Notes under the pieces: generated by a model
The model's input: only the letters and a program-made list of their open reading frames with translations
The model's database searches: none
Told to the model about the DNA's origin: nothing
Made by a program: the position numbers and the translations under genes
Assembly (NCBI GenBank): GCA_032250895.1
Contig: JAVVEZ010000032.1
Coordinates: forward strand, 1-34,048
Length of the DNA: 34,048 bases
From: JAVVEZ01 sp032250895
GTDB lineage: Bacteria > Pseudomonadota > Gammaproteobacteria > Pseudomonadales > Pseudohongiellaceae
Reading direction: 5' to 3'
In this document: positions 17,298 through 24,992 of the stretch, piece by piece
Layout of the letters: each line of letters starts with the position of its first letter
Position numbering within the stretch: the first letter of the stretch is position 1

Positions 17298-18404
17298 TCA
17301 TGGCAGGCTCCCTTTGAGTATTCCCATCGGCAGGGCATGACAGCTTACCTCGCCCAACGTGAACGGCAGCACTTCCTGCCCGGAATAAAGTATCACACCC
17401 TGTTCAAACTTTTTCCCGGCGAACTCGGCCAGTCTTGCCAGCGACTTGAAGTCTCCCGGGCGAAGGGTGGACGAAGCTTTGACTTCGATGCCGGTCAGTC
17501 TCCCATCGGCACGTTCCAACACCATATCCACTTCCTGCTGTCTGTGGTCGCGGAAGTGGTAGAGCGTTACCGGCGTTTGTGCCCAGCCGCTTTGCTTGGT
17601 CAGCTCCATGAACAACGAATTTTCAAGCAGGCCGCCGAAATACTGGCTGGCCAGCAGGCTGTGTGCGTTGGTCAGGCCCAGCAGATGGCATGCAAGGCCC
17701 GTGTCCACAAAGTGCAATTTGGGCAACTGGGTCGCCTGCCGCTTGCCCCGGTTCTTGAGCCAGGCCGGTACGCGGCGCACGATAAACATCAATTCGAGAA
17801 TCTCTATGTAGTTTTTTACCACGCGATCGTCAAGCGACAGGTCATTGCCGATGTTGGCATACTTCAATAGATTGCCGCACAAACCCGCCAGGTACGGCGC
17901 CAGCGCCTGAATTTTGGAATGGTAGTCGCCGCGGGCCGCGTACAAGGAGGCGAAATCCTTGAACAACCGTCCCTCCATATAGGACCTGAACCACACCTGT
18001 TGCGCCCGGGCCGATTTTTCCTGCACTTCCGGGTAACCGCCGTTGAGGATCCAGGTGGCCAGTTGTTCCCGCTCAAGTAGTGCGGCTTTTCCGCGGTTGA
18101 ATTTCCCTGACAGCAGCATGTCTACGATGTTGTCTTGTCCATCGTGCAGTTCGCTGAGCGACAGGGGCAGCAATTCCAGTCGCGCCATGTGCCCGGGCAA
18201 AGCTTCCTGCACCCGTGCCGAACGGAAAAAATCGGTGGACCCGGTGAGCAGGAATTTCCCCCGTTCACCGTGCGGCAGCTGATCGGAAGCTTCCTTGATG
18301 GCAGGAATGAGCTCTGGTGCATACTGAAACTCGTCCAGCACCACCTTGCGCGCTTGCAGGGAACGGATGTAGCCGTGGGGATCATTGCGCGCGGACGCCA
18401 GCAC
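17298..18404 (-). pseudogene. 5'-truncated AAA ATPase with DUF4143 domain
   Basis: The remnant of an AAA_14/DUF4143 ATPase, a mobile family of unknown role often found as scattered copies. What remains begins at SDDQTVLASARNDPHG (around 18419), has the Walker B strand KVVLDEFQYAPE and the sensor LLTGSTDFF. It continues through DUF4143 (FKDFASLYA, LHFVDTGLACHLLG, GGLLENSLFMELTK) to the nuclease-like end EVDMVLERADGRLTGIEVKAS. The Walker A segment (GxxxxGKT) and about 55 residues before it are missing. The break coincides with a 22-bp tandem repeat at 18418-18456. Without Walker A it cannot bind ATP normally. It sits between two copies of the methyltransferase 3' end. Confidence 0.85.
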
Positions 18405-18417
18405 GGTCTGATCATCA

Positions 18418-18456
18418 CTCTTAATGCGAGATTTTCAAGCTCTTAATGCGAGATTT
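18418..18456. repeat. 22-bp tandem repeat at the ATPase breakpoint
   Basis: CTCTTAATGCGAGATTT occurs at 18418-18434 and again at 18440-18456, a 22-base period. It lies exactly where homology to the ATPase ends, so it may be the edge of a deleted or inserted element. The rest of 18457-18576 holds no gene that I can support. Confidence 0.75.
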
Positions 18457-18576
18457 CCCAGGGAGACTGTGGATCATATCGTGCCCGCACATAAAAAAGA
18501 ACTCTGGACATAACCGAGAGTCTTGCTCACAATCCTCTCCACAGCCAGTCTACCACCGCCTGCCGTCCCTTCCACC

Positions 18577-18707
18577 GCCCCCGTTGCGCTGTGCTGCTGG
18601 CCTTTGACCCCAACAGGATTTACAAGAACCTGCTGCTGGTCCCGCACGGCAAGGAGGCATTTCTGCCGGCTGATACAGCAGACCCGCAGGAGCTTGCCCG
18701 AACATGA
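18577..18707 (+). pseudogene. 3' fragment of a second FkbM methyltransferase copy
   Basis: Bases 18582-18665 match 17101-17184 of the intact methyltransferase gene at 78 of 84 positions. In the corresponding frame this reads AVLLAFDPNRIYKNLLLVPH and continues into a different tail (PADTADPQELART) to a TGA at 18705-18707. That stop lies seven bases before the ATG of the DUF167 gene, the spacing expected of an operon. This fragment is therefore probably the original end of a methyltransferase gene whose front has been lost. Confidence 0.75.
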
Positions 18708-18714
18708 GTCCGCC

Positions 18715-19011
18715 ATGAGTTCGCACAGGAACAACGAAAACGAGGCAAGCACCAGACTGGCGATCAAGGTGGTGCCCGGTTCCTCCCGTGACGAAATCGT
18801 CGGCTGGCTGGGTCCGCGCCTGAAAATAAAAGTCCGGATGCCCCCTGAAAACGGCAAGGCCAATGCCGCCGTCGAAAAACTCGTGGCTGACTGCCTGGGC
18901 CTGGCACCCCGCTGTGTCAGCATCGTTGCCGGTCATGGCATGGCAAACAAAACCCTGGCCATCGAGGGGCTGGATGCAGACGCGATCTCCCTTGAACTGG
19001 GGAAGCCCTGA
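18715..19011 (+). CDS. DUF167 (YggU-like) family protein
   Basis: A 98-residue small cytosolic protein of the DUF167/YggU family, whose biochemical role is not established. Signature segments are LAIKVVPGSSRDEIVGW, LKIKVRMPPENGKANAAV and VSIVAGHGMANKTLAIEGL, the usual core order. The frame is open from 18523, but ATG 18715 is chosen because family proteins begin just ahead of the VVPGSS strand and the upstream codons belong to the methyltransferase fragment in another frame. There is no strong Shine-Dalgarno site; translational coupling to the now broken upstream gene may have been the original arrangement. A hairpin at 19037-19056 lies just past the stop. Confidence 0.92.
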   Translation: MSSHRNNENEASTRLAIKVVPGSSRDEIVGWLGPRLKIKVRMPPENGKANAAVEKLVADCLGLAPRCVSIVAGHGMANKTLAIEGLDADAISLELGKP

Positions 19012-19036
19012 CCAGGTCAGGGGCAGGTAGGACTGG

Positions 19037-19056
19037 ATTTCCGCCTGTGCGGAAAT
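19037..19056. terminator. hairpin after the DUF167 gene (REP-like, possible terminator)
   Basis: This is a perfect 8-bp stem ATTTCCGC-ctgt-GCGGAAAT, 26 bases past the stop codon. There is no T run, so it may be a REP-like element and not an intrinsic terminator. It resembles the hairpin at 13853-13872. Confidence 0.45.
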
Positions 19057-19096
19057 GACAGTGGCAAACATAAAAACTGCCTGCTAGAATAATTTC

Positions 19097-19375
19097 ATGC
19101 GGAATATGCACAAACAATTCTTCCTGATTCTGCTGCTGACCCTGACGGTATCAGGGATGCAGCTGATCAAGGATTCCCCCCTGCATGATCACACGCATCA
19201 TGTGGTGGATTGTGCCATCTGCCATCTCAGTGCCAATGATGACGCCACCGTTTCCAATGATGCACTCCTGCCCCAAAGCAATCTTGTTGCTGTTTTTCAT
19301 GCTTACTCCGGGCTGACCGCCCGTTCCATCCACACCGCCGTTTACCAGAGCCGCGCCCCGCCCCTGAGTTTCTAG
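19097..19375 (+). CDS. small secreted His/Cys protein (DUF2946-like)
   Basis: A 92-residue protein with an N-terminal hydrophobic segment (FFLILLLTLTVSG) acting as signal or anchor. A compact metal-ligand-rich motif follows, HDHTHHVVDCAICHL at about residues 30-44, and the ending SRAPPLSF. Short proteins with this HxxHxxxxCxxC layout and a C-terminal RAPP motif occur beside metal-related TonB receptors and are often grouped as DUF2946. Binding of zinc or copper is inferred from the residues only. It lies 75 bases ahead of the ZnuD-like receptor on the same strand, supporting a shared role in metal acquisition. A TAGAAT sequence at 19085-19090 could be its -10 element, though the distance to the ATG is very short. 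Confidence 0.75.
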   Translation: MRNMHKQFFLILLLTLTVSGMQLIKDSPLHDHTHHVVDCAICHLSANDDATVSNDALLPQSNLVAVFHAYSGLTARSIHTAVYQSRAPPLSF

Positions 19376-19450
19376 CAACCATGCCCGACAGTGGTCCGCC
19401 CGAGCGGGTGGACCGCCGTTCCCATTTGCAGAAAGTCAGAGGACGAGTTC

Positions 19451-21571
19451 ATGAAACACGTATATTCCGATTCCCCAGCCGGCAGGAATCGATGTCAGAC
19501 ATTCATATTTTTGTCGAGGCCAGCATCTCTGGCCTTTTTGGCCTGCTTCGCCAGTTCAGCCATTGTGGCACAAACATCCGTGAGCGAAGCGGAAGGACGG
19601 CACAACAGTGGCGCTCTGATCGATGAAATCGTGGTGACCGCCAATCCCACCGGCCGCTCCCGTCTGGAAACCCTGCAAGGCACATCGGTGCTGAGCGGAG
19701 AGCATCTGGACGAAAAACTCTCCGCCACCATCGGCGACACCATCGCCAGCCTGCCCGGCCTGTCACAGTCGGCCTTCGGCCAGGCGGCCAGCCGTCCCAT
19801 CGTGCGCGGTCTGTCCGGTGACCGCTTGCGGGTCCTGACCAACGATCTGGGTACCTTCGACGCCTCCACATCCAGCCCCGATCATGCCGTGGCACTGGAT
19901 CTGTCTTCGGCAACACGCGTCGAAGTTGTGCGCGGGCCCACGACGCTGATGTACGGCGCCGACGCCGTTGCCGGCGTCATCAATGTGATTGACGCCAGGG
20001 TGCCGCAGGAATTGCCGGAAGAGGGCCGCATCGATGGCTTCGTGCGCACCGGTGTCACCACCAATGCCAACCAGAAACAAGGCAACGGCGCCCTCTCCGC
20101 CCAACTGACTGAGCATGTAATGGCCAACTTTGGCGCTTCCTGGCTCGACACCGACAACTTCAAGGCTCCCGGTTTTCTGCGCAGTCCTGCGCTGCGCACA
20201 GCCGAACCACCCGCACCGGGAGAGGACGAGGTCTTCGGCTTGGCACCCAATTCAGACCAACGCAACTGGGCCCTGAATGGCGGCCTGTCGTATGTCGGCG
20301 ATTCAGGTTCCATCGGGGCTGCCGTATCCCACTGGGACAATAATTATGGCATCCCGCTGGAGGATGCGGTGCGCATCGATGCCCGGCAGACGCGGGTCGA
20401 TGTCATCGGCGAAACCCGGCAGGATTTTCTTGTCTTCGAGCAGGCCCGCTTTCGCTTTGGCTATGGCGACTATGAGCAGGTGGAACTCGAGGATGGCACC
20501 GTCGGCACCCGCTTCGACAATCAGGAATGGGAAAGCCGTCTCGATCTGATCCAGCAGCCTTGGGGAAACCTTTCCGGCACCCTGGGCGTGCAGCTGCGCA
20601 GCAGAGACTTCACTGCCACCGGCGACGAGGTCTTCGTGGCGCCGAGCGATACCTTTGGCTGGGGTCTCTTCGCACTTGAAAGCTACGAGCTTGGCCGCTG
20701 GCGCTTCGACGGCTCACTGCGCGTCGACCGTCAGACCATAGACGCCGGACTGCTGGTCCGGGAGGAAAACGGGCAGACCGAGGTTTTCGGCGGCGAAAAA
20801 CCCGGCTTCACCGGCATCAGCATCTCGAGCGGCCTTTCCTATACCTTTGACAGCGGCTATCTGCTGGGCCTTTCCGCGTTCCGTATCGAACGGCTGCCCA
20901 CGGCCGCCGAGCTGTTCTCGGGCGGCCCCGAACTGGCCACCCAAACCTTCGTTCTCGGCGATCCGAACCTGGGCGAGGAAACCCTGCGTGGTTTTGAAAC
21001 AAGCGTCAAAAAAACCGAAGGCGCGTTGACACTGACGCTCGATGGTTACTATTACAACTACAAGAACTTCATCACCCAGTCCTTCACCGGCGGGCTACAG
21101 AGTGACAACCTGCGCGAGGTAAGCTTCACTCCCGTCGGCGCCCGTCTTTATGGTTTGGAACTCGAAGCCAGCTATGAGGCCTGGCGGAGGGGTGAACAGG
21201 CCCTGCTGTTCGATTTGATTTTCGACAAGGTCGAGGCAGAACAGCGAGACGGCGGCAAATCCCTGCCGAGAATTCCACCCCAAAGCCTGAGTCTGGGGAT
21301 CGAATATCAGCACCGTCTCGCGGATTTCCGGCTGGACGCAGAATTGGCCGCCAACCAGAAGGATCTGGCCGACTTTGAAACCGCGCCGGGCAGCTACGTC
21401 AACCTCAGCGCGACGCTCACATTGCACCCCTTCGCCGACGAAGACATCCTGCTGATCATTCAGGGCCGCAATCTCACCGACGATACCATCCGCCATCACA
21501 CGAGCTTTTTGCAGGACCGGGTGCCCGCCCCCGGCCGCGACCTGCGCGTGACCCTCAGAGTTGGTTTTTGA
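19451..21571 (+). CDS. TonB-dependent outer-membrane receptor, ZnuD-like
   Basis: A 706-residue TonB-dependent transporter, probably for zinc. An N-terminal signal region (SLAFLACFASSAIVAQ) precedes the TonB box DEIVVTANP. The plug includes LPGLSQSAFGQAASRPIVRG, LSGDRLRVLTND and ATRVEVVRGPTTLMYGADAV. The segment FDASTSSPDHAVALDL is where ZnuD-type receptors carry their Ser/His-containing loop. ERLPTAAELFSGGPELATQT is also typical of that group, and the barrel ends in VTLRVGF with the terminal Phe needed for outer-membrane insertion. ATG 19451 is chosen because GAGGA lies about seven bases upstream and it begins just before the signal sequence. The preceding small His/Cys protein fits a metal uptake unit. 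I could not find a convincing Zur box. Confidence 0.88.
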   Translation: MKHVYSDSPAGRNRCQTFIFLSRPASLAFLACFASSAIVAQTSVSEAEGRHNSGALIDEIVVTANPTGRSRLETLQGTSVLSGEHLDEKLSATIGDTIASLPGLSQSAFGQAASRPIVRGLSGDRLRVLTNDLGTFDASTSSPDHAVALDLSSATRVEVVRGPTTLMYGADAVAGVINVIDARVPQELPEEGRIDGFVRTGVTTNANQKQGNGALSAQLTEHVMANFGASWLDTDNFKAPGFLRSPALRTAEPPAPGEDEVFGLAPNSDQRNWALNGGLSYVGDSGSIGAAVSHWDNNYGIPLEDAVRIDARQTRVDVIGETRQDFLVFEQARFRFGYGDYEQVELEDGTVGTRFDNQEWESRLDLIQQPWGNLSGTLGVQLRSRDFTATGDEVFVAPSDTFGWGLFALESYELGRWRFDGSLRVDRQTIDAGLLVREENGQTEVFGGEKPGFTGISISSGLSYTFDSGYLLGLSAFRIERLPTAAELFSGGPELATQTFVLGDPNLGEETLRGFETSVKKTEGALTLTLDGYYYNYKNFITQSFTGGLQSDNLREVSFTPVGARLYGLELEASYEAWRRGEQALLFDLIFDKVEAEQRDGGKSLPRIPPQSLSLGIEYQHRLADFRLDAELAANQKDLADFETAPGSYVNLSATLTLHPFADEDILLIIQGRNLTDDTIRHHTSFLQDRVPAPGRDLRVTLRVGF

Positions 21572-21599
21572 TAAATCGGATCGGTTCGGCCAAGGCCGT

Positions 21600-21649
21600 A
21601 TTTATCGCTTCCAGGCAGAACACACAGAACAGTGCTGGAAGCAATAAAT
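21600..21649. repeat. long inverted repeat at the edge of the AT-rich island
   Basis: The arms ATTTATCGCTTCCAG (21600-21614) and CTGGAAGCAATAAAT (21635-21649) pair at 14 of 15 positions around a 20-base loop. A second stem, GCTGGG-caaga-CCCAGC, follows at about 21657-21673. They lie between the receptor stop and the minus-strand island gene. They could end transcripts from both sides or mark the island boundary. Confidence 0.7.
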
Positions 21650-21690
21650 ATCGACTGCTGGGCAAGACCCAGCAAACGCTCGGTCTGTTT

Positions 21691-22116
21691 TTATTCCAGG
21701 AAAAAGCCTTCCGGGATACCCCATGGGATGCACCAATTGGCAGTACCATCTACAGGAACTAATATAGGAAATCCATTAAAGTCCTGGAAGGCGACAAATA
21801 TCGATACCCCTAATATTTCTTGGCCCTCTTGTGCCGGGGGATGCATCCAACCATGACCGTGCAAGTTAGCTGCAGCAGTCATCACATGGAATGTGGGACT
21901 AGGAACACCCGCCAAAGAACCCTCGAACCTCAATATCTCATGGGTATCCCAAGGAAAAATAAGAATTCCATGGGCCACGGGAAATATGGTTGGATCAATT
22001 GGCGGATTTAGAAACGCTGTCGTCTCAGAGCATTGGTCGGCTTTTGAATATGCATTTAGTGATATAGTTATTGACAGTAACATAAGGAAAATATTGAAAA
22101 TTTTTATTTTTTTCAT
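21691..22116 (-). CDS. orphan secreted protein in AT-rich island
   Basis: I do not recognise this 141-residue protein. It starts with a clear signal peptide (MKKIKIFNIFLMLLSITISL, cut near NAYSKA). The mature part of about 115 residues has two cysteines, one near each end, which could form a disulfide. It also has the segments PPIDPTIFPVAHGILIFPWD, HGHGWMHPP and FVAFQDFNGFPILVPVDG, suggesting an all-beta secreted domain; the His-rich piece could bind metal. ATG 22116 is preferred over TTG 22128 because TGAGG lies at the right spacing. Its AT-rich composition differs sharply from the flanking genes, which points to horizontal gain. It lies 42 bases downstream of the 22158-22823 gene on the same strand, so the two probably form one transcript. 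Confidence 0.75.
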   Translation of the reverse strand: MKKIKIFNIFLMLLSITISLNAYSKADQCSETTAFLNPPIDPTIFPVAHGILIFPWDTHEILRFEGSLAGVPSPTFHVMTAAANLHGHGWMHPPAQEGQEILGVSIFVAFQDFNGFPILVPVDGTANWCIPWGIPEGFFLE

Positions 22117-22157
22117 AATCAACCTCAAAAAGTTGGTTTTAACTTAATTATTGGTAA

Positions 22158-22823
22158 CTATCCGACTATGTTTCTGTATTTGCACGTAGCCGACCAAGTG
22201 TCAACAAAACCTTTAGGATCATTAGTACTCCATTTTGAAAAATCGGCTTCATTATTTCTTAGTGTTGGATATATTTTTGCTTTATGCGCCTCGATACTTT
22301 CTGAAGACTTCGGAGTCAAATTCCCAAGCAGTTTTATGTACTCATCTGTAATGAATTGAATGGTATTATATTTTATTTCAAATATTTTTCTGCTGATATC
22401 ATCTGCTTTAATGACCATATCCTCATCTTCTTTTACGCTGAGATCCTCAAAGTTTACACACACTTCTTCCTTAAGCATCAATGATTGCTCTTTCATGTAA
22501 TTTTCAATTAAATCATTTGTTTCATGAAGAATTGAGTAATCCCTATCAGGAAATTCTTTTGCAATACTTCCTGATGTCATAATGGCCATAACTATAGCAA
22601 CATATTCAGGTACTTCCAGTCCTGTAGAAATATCCCTGTTAGCGTAATTATCATAATCTTTTTCCTGATCCTCAATAATTTCAAATATTGATCGATCATC
22701 CACTAGTTTTGTTCTTTCAATAATATCCACAAGGTCGATATTATTTTCGATATTTTCTTGCGAAAAAGAAATTGACGAAAAAAATCCAATAAAAATAAAT
22801 TTTAATAAATTATTTATAGACAT
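22158..22823 (-). CDS. orphan secreted acidic protein in AT-rich island
   Basis: An unrecognised 221-residue protein. A signal peptide (FIFIGFFSSISFS, cut near QENIEN) leads to a mature part that is acidic and mostly helical in appearance. It has many Asp/Glu/Asn/Ile/Lys residues and two cysteines (VCVNFED and ATCKYRN) that may pair. No catalytic motif is visible. The start is very well supported: AAAGGAGGAGTT directly precedes the ATG. The codon usage is AT-rich, with many ATA and AAT codons, unlike both flanks. It is the first gene of the two-gene island. A secreted effector, toxin-like or immunity role is conceivable, but nothing in the sequence proves it. Confidence 0.75.
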   Translation of the reverse strand: MSINNLLKFIFIGFFSSISFSQENIENNIDLVDIIERTKLVDDRSIFEIIEDQEKDYDNYANRDISTGLEVPEYVAIVMAIMTSGSIAKEFPDRDYSILHETNDLIENYMKEQSLMLKEEVCVNFEDLSVKEDEDMVIKADDISRKIFEIKYNTIQFITDEYIKLLGNLTPKSSESIEAHKAKIYPTLRNNEADFSKWSTNDPKGFVDTWSATCKYRNIVG

Positions 22824-23223
22824 AACTCCTCCTTTATTTTAAATTATCCTCAAAGATAAAATTCCCTGGTATATGAGAATTTCTCCTCTGGTATAGCAGA
22901 GTATTTTATTAACTGAATTTAAACGAAAGGATGGGAATAACAGAAAGCCCCATCTTCTTGTTGTCCTTTTACGGCAGGGCGATACACATATTCCCCCCCC
23001 CAAATTTCATGTCAAGGGAAAATTCACAAAATTATGCAATTTTTGCATGATGACATCCTGCCATCCATCGATCGGTGAATCGGCCGCGAGCGCTGACCTG
23101 CAATCCCTGATGCTGAAGACACGCTCGAGGCAGTCCGGCGCACGATGTCCCCTCGAGGTAGCAGCCATGCAAGTTAGCTTGATATAGTGGATCATGACGC
23201 TGAAAAACGCGGGGAGACACGAC
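22824..23223. other. intergenic region joining the AT-rich island to GC-rich sequence
   Basis: This 400-base stretch has no supportable gene. Its first 200 bases continue the AT-rich island and should hold the promoter of the 22823 gene on the minus strand. A run of nine C is at 22993-23001. A small hairpin, ATGCAA-ttt-TTGCAT, is near 23034-23048. Composition then switches abruptly to GC-rich near 23050, ahead of the protease gene. Confidence 0.6.
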
Positions 23224-23874
23224 ATGAACATCCGAACGGCACGTCACGCGATCTGCCTCCTGGTCCTGATGACATGCGCCACGATCGCGAAGCCTCAGCC
23301 GCTCCCGGCCGAACCCTTCGTAGCGCTGGACACTAGCGGGCCGATCACGTATTTCATCGATACCGGGACGCCGGAGTCGGCTTACCGCGAAGGAGACCGC
23401 GAACTTGCACGCTGGGCACTGGACAACTGGGAGCGTGCGGCGAAGGGCGTGCTGCGGTTCGAGCCCGCCCCCGAGAAAGACGCTCTGGTGCGGATATACT
23501 TCGCGTCCGCGAGCTCCGGTCAATACGGCGAGACCATGGCCTTCACGATGAACGGCCGCCGCGGGGCAGCCGTCTTCGTCCGCCCTGACACCCGCGCCTT
23601 CGGCCCGCCTCTGGCCGATGCGGCCGCCCGCGACCGCTTGTTGCGCGACACCATCGTCTACCTCACGTGCCTGCACGAACTCGGGCACGCACTCGGGCTG
23701 AGCCACACTGAGCGCTACGCCGACATCATGTATTCCTTCGGCTACGGCGGCGACATTCCTGCCTATTTCGACCGCTACCGCCGCCGTCTCGCCACGCGCA
23801 ATGACATCACCGGCGTCTCCGGCCTTTCCAATGATGACAGCGCGCGGCTGTTGGCACTGTACGATATACCTTAA
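23224..23874 (+). CDS. matrixin-type zinc metalloprotease, secreted
   Basis: A 216-residue exported peptidase of the metzincin/matrixin type. The zinc site HELGHALGLSH (HExxHxxGxxH, with the Glu as catalytic base) is followed at the correct distance by the Met-turn DIMYSFG. Upstream, RELARWALDNWERAAKGVLRFEPA matches the start of the matrixin catalytic domain, and LVRIYFASASSGQYGETM its middle strands. An N-terminal hydrophobic stretch (AICLLVLMTCATIA) is a signal peptide. There is no propeptide Cys switch and no C-terminal accessory domain, so this is a minimal protease. ATG 23224 is preferred over 23194 because GGGGAGA lies nearby upstream and the signal peptide starts there. It is more GC-rich than its neighbours and alone in its orientation, suggesting separate acquisition. 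Confidence 0.87.
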   Translation: MNIRTARHAICLLVLMTCATIAKPQPLPAEPFVALDTSGPITYFIDTGTPESAYREGDRELARWALDNWERAAKGVLRFEPAPEKDALVRIYFASASSGQYGETMAFTMNGRRGAAVFVRPDTRAFGPPLADAAARDRLLRDTIVYLTCLHELGHALGLSHTERYADIMYSFGYGGDIPAYFDRYRRRLATRNDITGVSGLSNDDSARLLALYDIP

Positions 23875-23967
23875 TCCGCTGCTCGATGCCTCCTTGCGAG
23901 ACTGTATGTGCGTAACGCACAACAAAACCTCCCGAAAAGCTAGGAGCCTGTCGGACTCCTAGACGAT

Positions 23968-24873
23968 TCACTCGGTTTTTCCGGCGCTGGAGCGCCGCGA
24001 CACCACCCGGCGCCACCAGACGATGATGCCGCTGGCGAAGAGCAGCGTCGGCAGGAAGCTGGCCAATATCCACGCCCACTGCGCCCAGGCTCCTTCCCCA
24101 AACTGGGCAAAGTGCACCTGGCGGAAAAAGCCCAGCAAACCGCTCGGGCGCCCGAAGCCCCCCGGTTCTGCCCCGAACCAGCTCAGCATGGCGTTCATCG
24201 CCCGGGGAAAGCCGAGCTGAAATCCCGATACTCCCCAGGCGATCATCAATAGCAGCGACCAGAAACCGATGCAGCCGTGCAGTTGCCATAACAGGCCTCG
24301 GGAACCGTGGCGCCGGATCAGAAGTCCCTCCGCCCAGCGCGCCCGCCCCCGCCACCAGAGCAGCAGCCCGGTGCAACTCATCAGCACGAACAGGGCGCCA
24401 CCCACGCCGTTGATCCCCCGCCCCAACCGCCGCCCCAGCAACAGATCGTCGTGCACATCCGCCAGCCATTCCACCGCCTGGATCGACCAGGGCCGGGCTT
24501 TGCCGATGTCCTCACCGGTGTACTGGTTGAAGTAGTGGGGGATATATTCGCCGTCCTTTTGCAACACCACGTAAGTGGCGTCGCCGGGGGTAAAACCCTC
24601 GACAGTGAAGCCCACGTCGTAGCCGGCGTAAACCTCCACCATCCTGGCGGTGAGTGCCTCGCCTTCAAGCGGGGACACGTCCAAAGGCTCGACGGTTTTG
24701 GGCTCGAACCAGCGGTAGAAAGGTGACTTCAGCAACAAGGCGCCACCGCTCAGGCTGATGACCAGCACATACAGGCCGAAGCCAATTCCCAGCCACAGAT
24801 GCACCTGGAACAACAACTTCCTGAATCCGAGGGTTTGCGGAGCCCGCAGCCAGCGTTGCCAGCTATTCATCAT
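23968..24873 (-). CDS. PepSY-associated transmembrane protein
   Basis: A 301-residue inner-membrane protein of the PepSY_TM family, whose members are often iron-regulated and linked to siderophore or redox processes. The first membrane helix is preceded by FRKLLFQVHLWLGIGFGLYV, with the conserved His of this family. A periplasmic domain of about 100 residues contains VVLQKDGEYIPHYFNQYTGE. Three more helices follow (GGALFVLMSCTGLLLWW, FWSLLLMIAWGVSGF, ILASFLPTLLFASGIIVWW), with WEWL/DVHDDLLLG-type His residues between. ATGs at 24873 and 24870 are adjacent; no clear ribosome site was seen. It is shorter than the four-helix, two-PepSY-repeat members (about 370-500 residues). The partner is unknown. 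Confidence 0.85.
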   Translation of the reverse strand: MMNSWQRWLRAPQTLGFRKLLFQVHLWLGIGFGLYVLVISLSGGALLLKSPFYRWFEPKTVEPLDVSPLEGEALTARMVEVYAGYDVGFTVEGFTPGDATYVVLQKDGEYIPHYFNQYTGEDIGKARPWSIQAVEWLADVHDDLLLGRRLGRGINGVGGALFVLMSCTGLLLWWRGRARWAEGLLIRRHGSRGLLWQLHGCIGFWSLLLMIAWGVSGFQLGFPRAMNAMLSWFGAEPGGFGRPSGLLGFFRQVHFAQFGEGAWAQWAWILASFLPTLLFASGIIVWWRRVVSRRSSAGKTE

Positions 24874-24922
24874 GAAAGACAGGCCTTACTCAATGTTGGA
24901 ATAACCGATTGATGGTGTTGAT

Positions 24923-24966
24923 GGATCAAAGGGGTCAGAGTAATTTGATCCTGACCCCTTTGATCC
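24923..24966. repeat. perfect 16-bp-arm palindrome (GGGGTCAG type)
   Basis: The arms GGATCAAAGGGGTCAG (24923-24938) and CTGACCCCTTTGATCC (24951-24966) are exact inverted copies around a 12-base loop. Sequences with the GGGGTCAGAGT core are common dispersed palindromes in proteobacteria, often linked to REP-type transposases. Overlapping it, TTTGATCC recurs with a 15-base period at 24944, 24959 and 24974. It separates the radical SAM gene end from the PepSY start. Confidence 0.85.
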
Positions 24967-24992
24967 TGATCTCTTTGATCCGATTTTCATTC

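Noticed and set aside
19060..19097. Zur operator ahead of the metal-uptake genes
   Set aside because: No convincing palindromic Zur-type site could be read; only a weak TAGAAT -10-like sequence is present.
21600..21649. Integron attC site
   Set aside because: The inverted repeat lacks the conserved core (RYYYAAC/GTTRRRY) ends and no integrase is present.
23032..23925. Minus-strand open frame opposite the protease
   Set aside because: The plus strand encodes the HExxHxxGxxH zinc site and Met-turn; the minus frame has no recognisable features.
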